NCBI GenBank assembly: GCA_013397845.1
Contig: VZTG01006027.1
Coordinates: 1,450,746-1,514,745, forward strand
Length of the DNA: 64,000 bases
Direction of reading: 5' to 3'
Source: Melanocharis versteri
Taxonomy: Eukaryota > Chordata > Aves > Passeriformes > Melanocharitidae
The position numbers and the translations under genes are program-made. Positions 63,537 through 64,000 of the stretch are shown here, piece after piece (position 1 is the stretch's first letter; every line of letters begins with the position of its first letter). The notes beneath the pieces were generated by a model. That model did no database searches, was not told where the DNA came from, and saw only the letters and a program-made list of their open reading frames with translations.

Positions 63537-64000
63537 TATATGATGTATAAATTGGTGCTGGGCTTCAACAGGGATGTGCATGGAACAAGTCTTCCAAAAC
63601 TGATTTGCTATAGAAACTTGTTGGAAATTGTCAGGAAGAATTTTGTAAGACTTTTTTATCTTGCTCAACTTAAATAAAGGGTCTTCCTGTTAAAAACTTC
63701 ATGACTTCACTGAATTTTGAGACAGGTTCTGAAATATCTACACAGTGAAGTGGAGAGCATTTAGACTCTAATAAAACAGTCCCCTTTGCATTTTAGATTT
63801 AAAGCTGAATTTTTCCTCCATCTGGAGGGTTATGCATGAACAACTGCAGAGATGGGTTGTCCCATGAGAGTTCTGGCAGGGATTGTTTGCCTGGAATGAT
63901 GCATTCAGGAACAGAAGGGAAACGTGCCCTGATCTGTCTCAGAAGCTAAAAGCATCGCTTGTTTCTCCTCTCCTTCCTGACTGGAATTCCAGTAATTGTT

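Larger units (their letters stand above)
44873..64000 (+). other. 19-kb noncoding region, inferred first intron of ARVCF
   Basis: AT-rich unique DNA to the right edge. No frame here resembles ARVCF or any family I know, and no CpG island, RNA gene or CR1 copy was recognised. Notable items are a TA/CA-rich tract at 48331-48366 and a 16-bp perfect palindrome at 48495-48510. A long 5' intron before the first coding exon would fit ARVCF, but the gene assignment is by position only. Confidence 0.4.

Noticed and set aside
50000..64000. Search for the ARVCF first coding exon
   Set aside because: None of the open frames encodes the expected N-terminal coiled-coil sequence, so no ARVCF CDS is claimed.
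1..64000. CRISPR arrays, bacterial operons, tRNA and rRNA genes
   Set aside because: No regularly spaced repeats, ribosome-binding-site-led gene clusters or tRNA box sequences were seen; the window is vertebrate nuclear DNA.

Overview
The window is vertebrate nuclear DNA, most likely from a bird. It holds split genes with GT/AG introns, CpG-island promoters and two CR1 LINE 3' ends of the sauropsid/avian type, one ending in the ATTCTATG repeat. Interspersed repeats are sparse, and two assembly gaps fall inside GC-rich islands. Two genes are identified from their proteins: DGCR8 and TANGO2. These are neighbours in the human 22q11.2 (DiGeorge) region and have the same relative order and orientation here.

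Layout. (1) 1 to about 8.8 kb, minus strand: the 5' part of DGCR8 (noncoding exon 1 inferred, exons 2-4 firm; the rest runs off the left edge). Exon 2 carries two RNA hairpins matching human mir-3618 (5'UTR) and mir-1306 (inside the coding sequence). In mammals these are cut by Drosha-DGCR8 to repress DGCR8's own mRNA. (2) 8.4-9.65 kb: the DGCR8 CpG-island promoter, interrupted by a 552-base gap. (3) 9.65-17.3 kb: intergenic DNA, with one weak candidate divergent transcript. (4) 17.3-41.2 kb, minus strand: a complete TANGO2 gene. All eight coding exons were resolved with consistent splice phases, giving a 276-residue protein. Its CpG-island promoter is near 41 kb. (5) 41.3-43.9 kb: a short intergenic stretch with a CR1 copy. 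(6) 43.9-44.87 kb: a third CpG island holding a 510-base gap, with a candidate first-exon splice donor on the plus strand. In human the gene diverging from TANGO2 is ARVCF, so this island and the following 19 kb without coding exons are most simply read as the ARVCF promoter and first intron. That is inference from synteny, because no ARVCF coding exon was seen.

Function. DGCR8 is the RNA-binding partner of Drosha in nuclear microRNA processing, and it needs heme. TANGO2 is an NRDE-family protein linked to heme trafficking, mitochondrial and lipid metabolism and Golgi organisation. The genes do not form an operon; each has its own CpG promoter.

I did not find a novel multi-gene system. The strongest signal beyond the gene models is the near-perfect conservation of both Microprocessor autoregulatory hairpins in DGCR8 exon 2. 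All homology statements rest on recognition from memory, with no search run.
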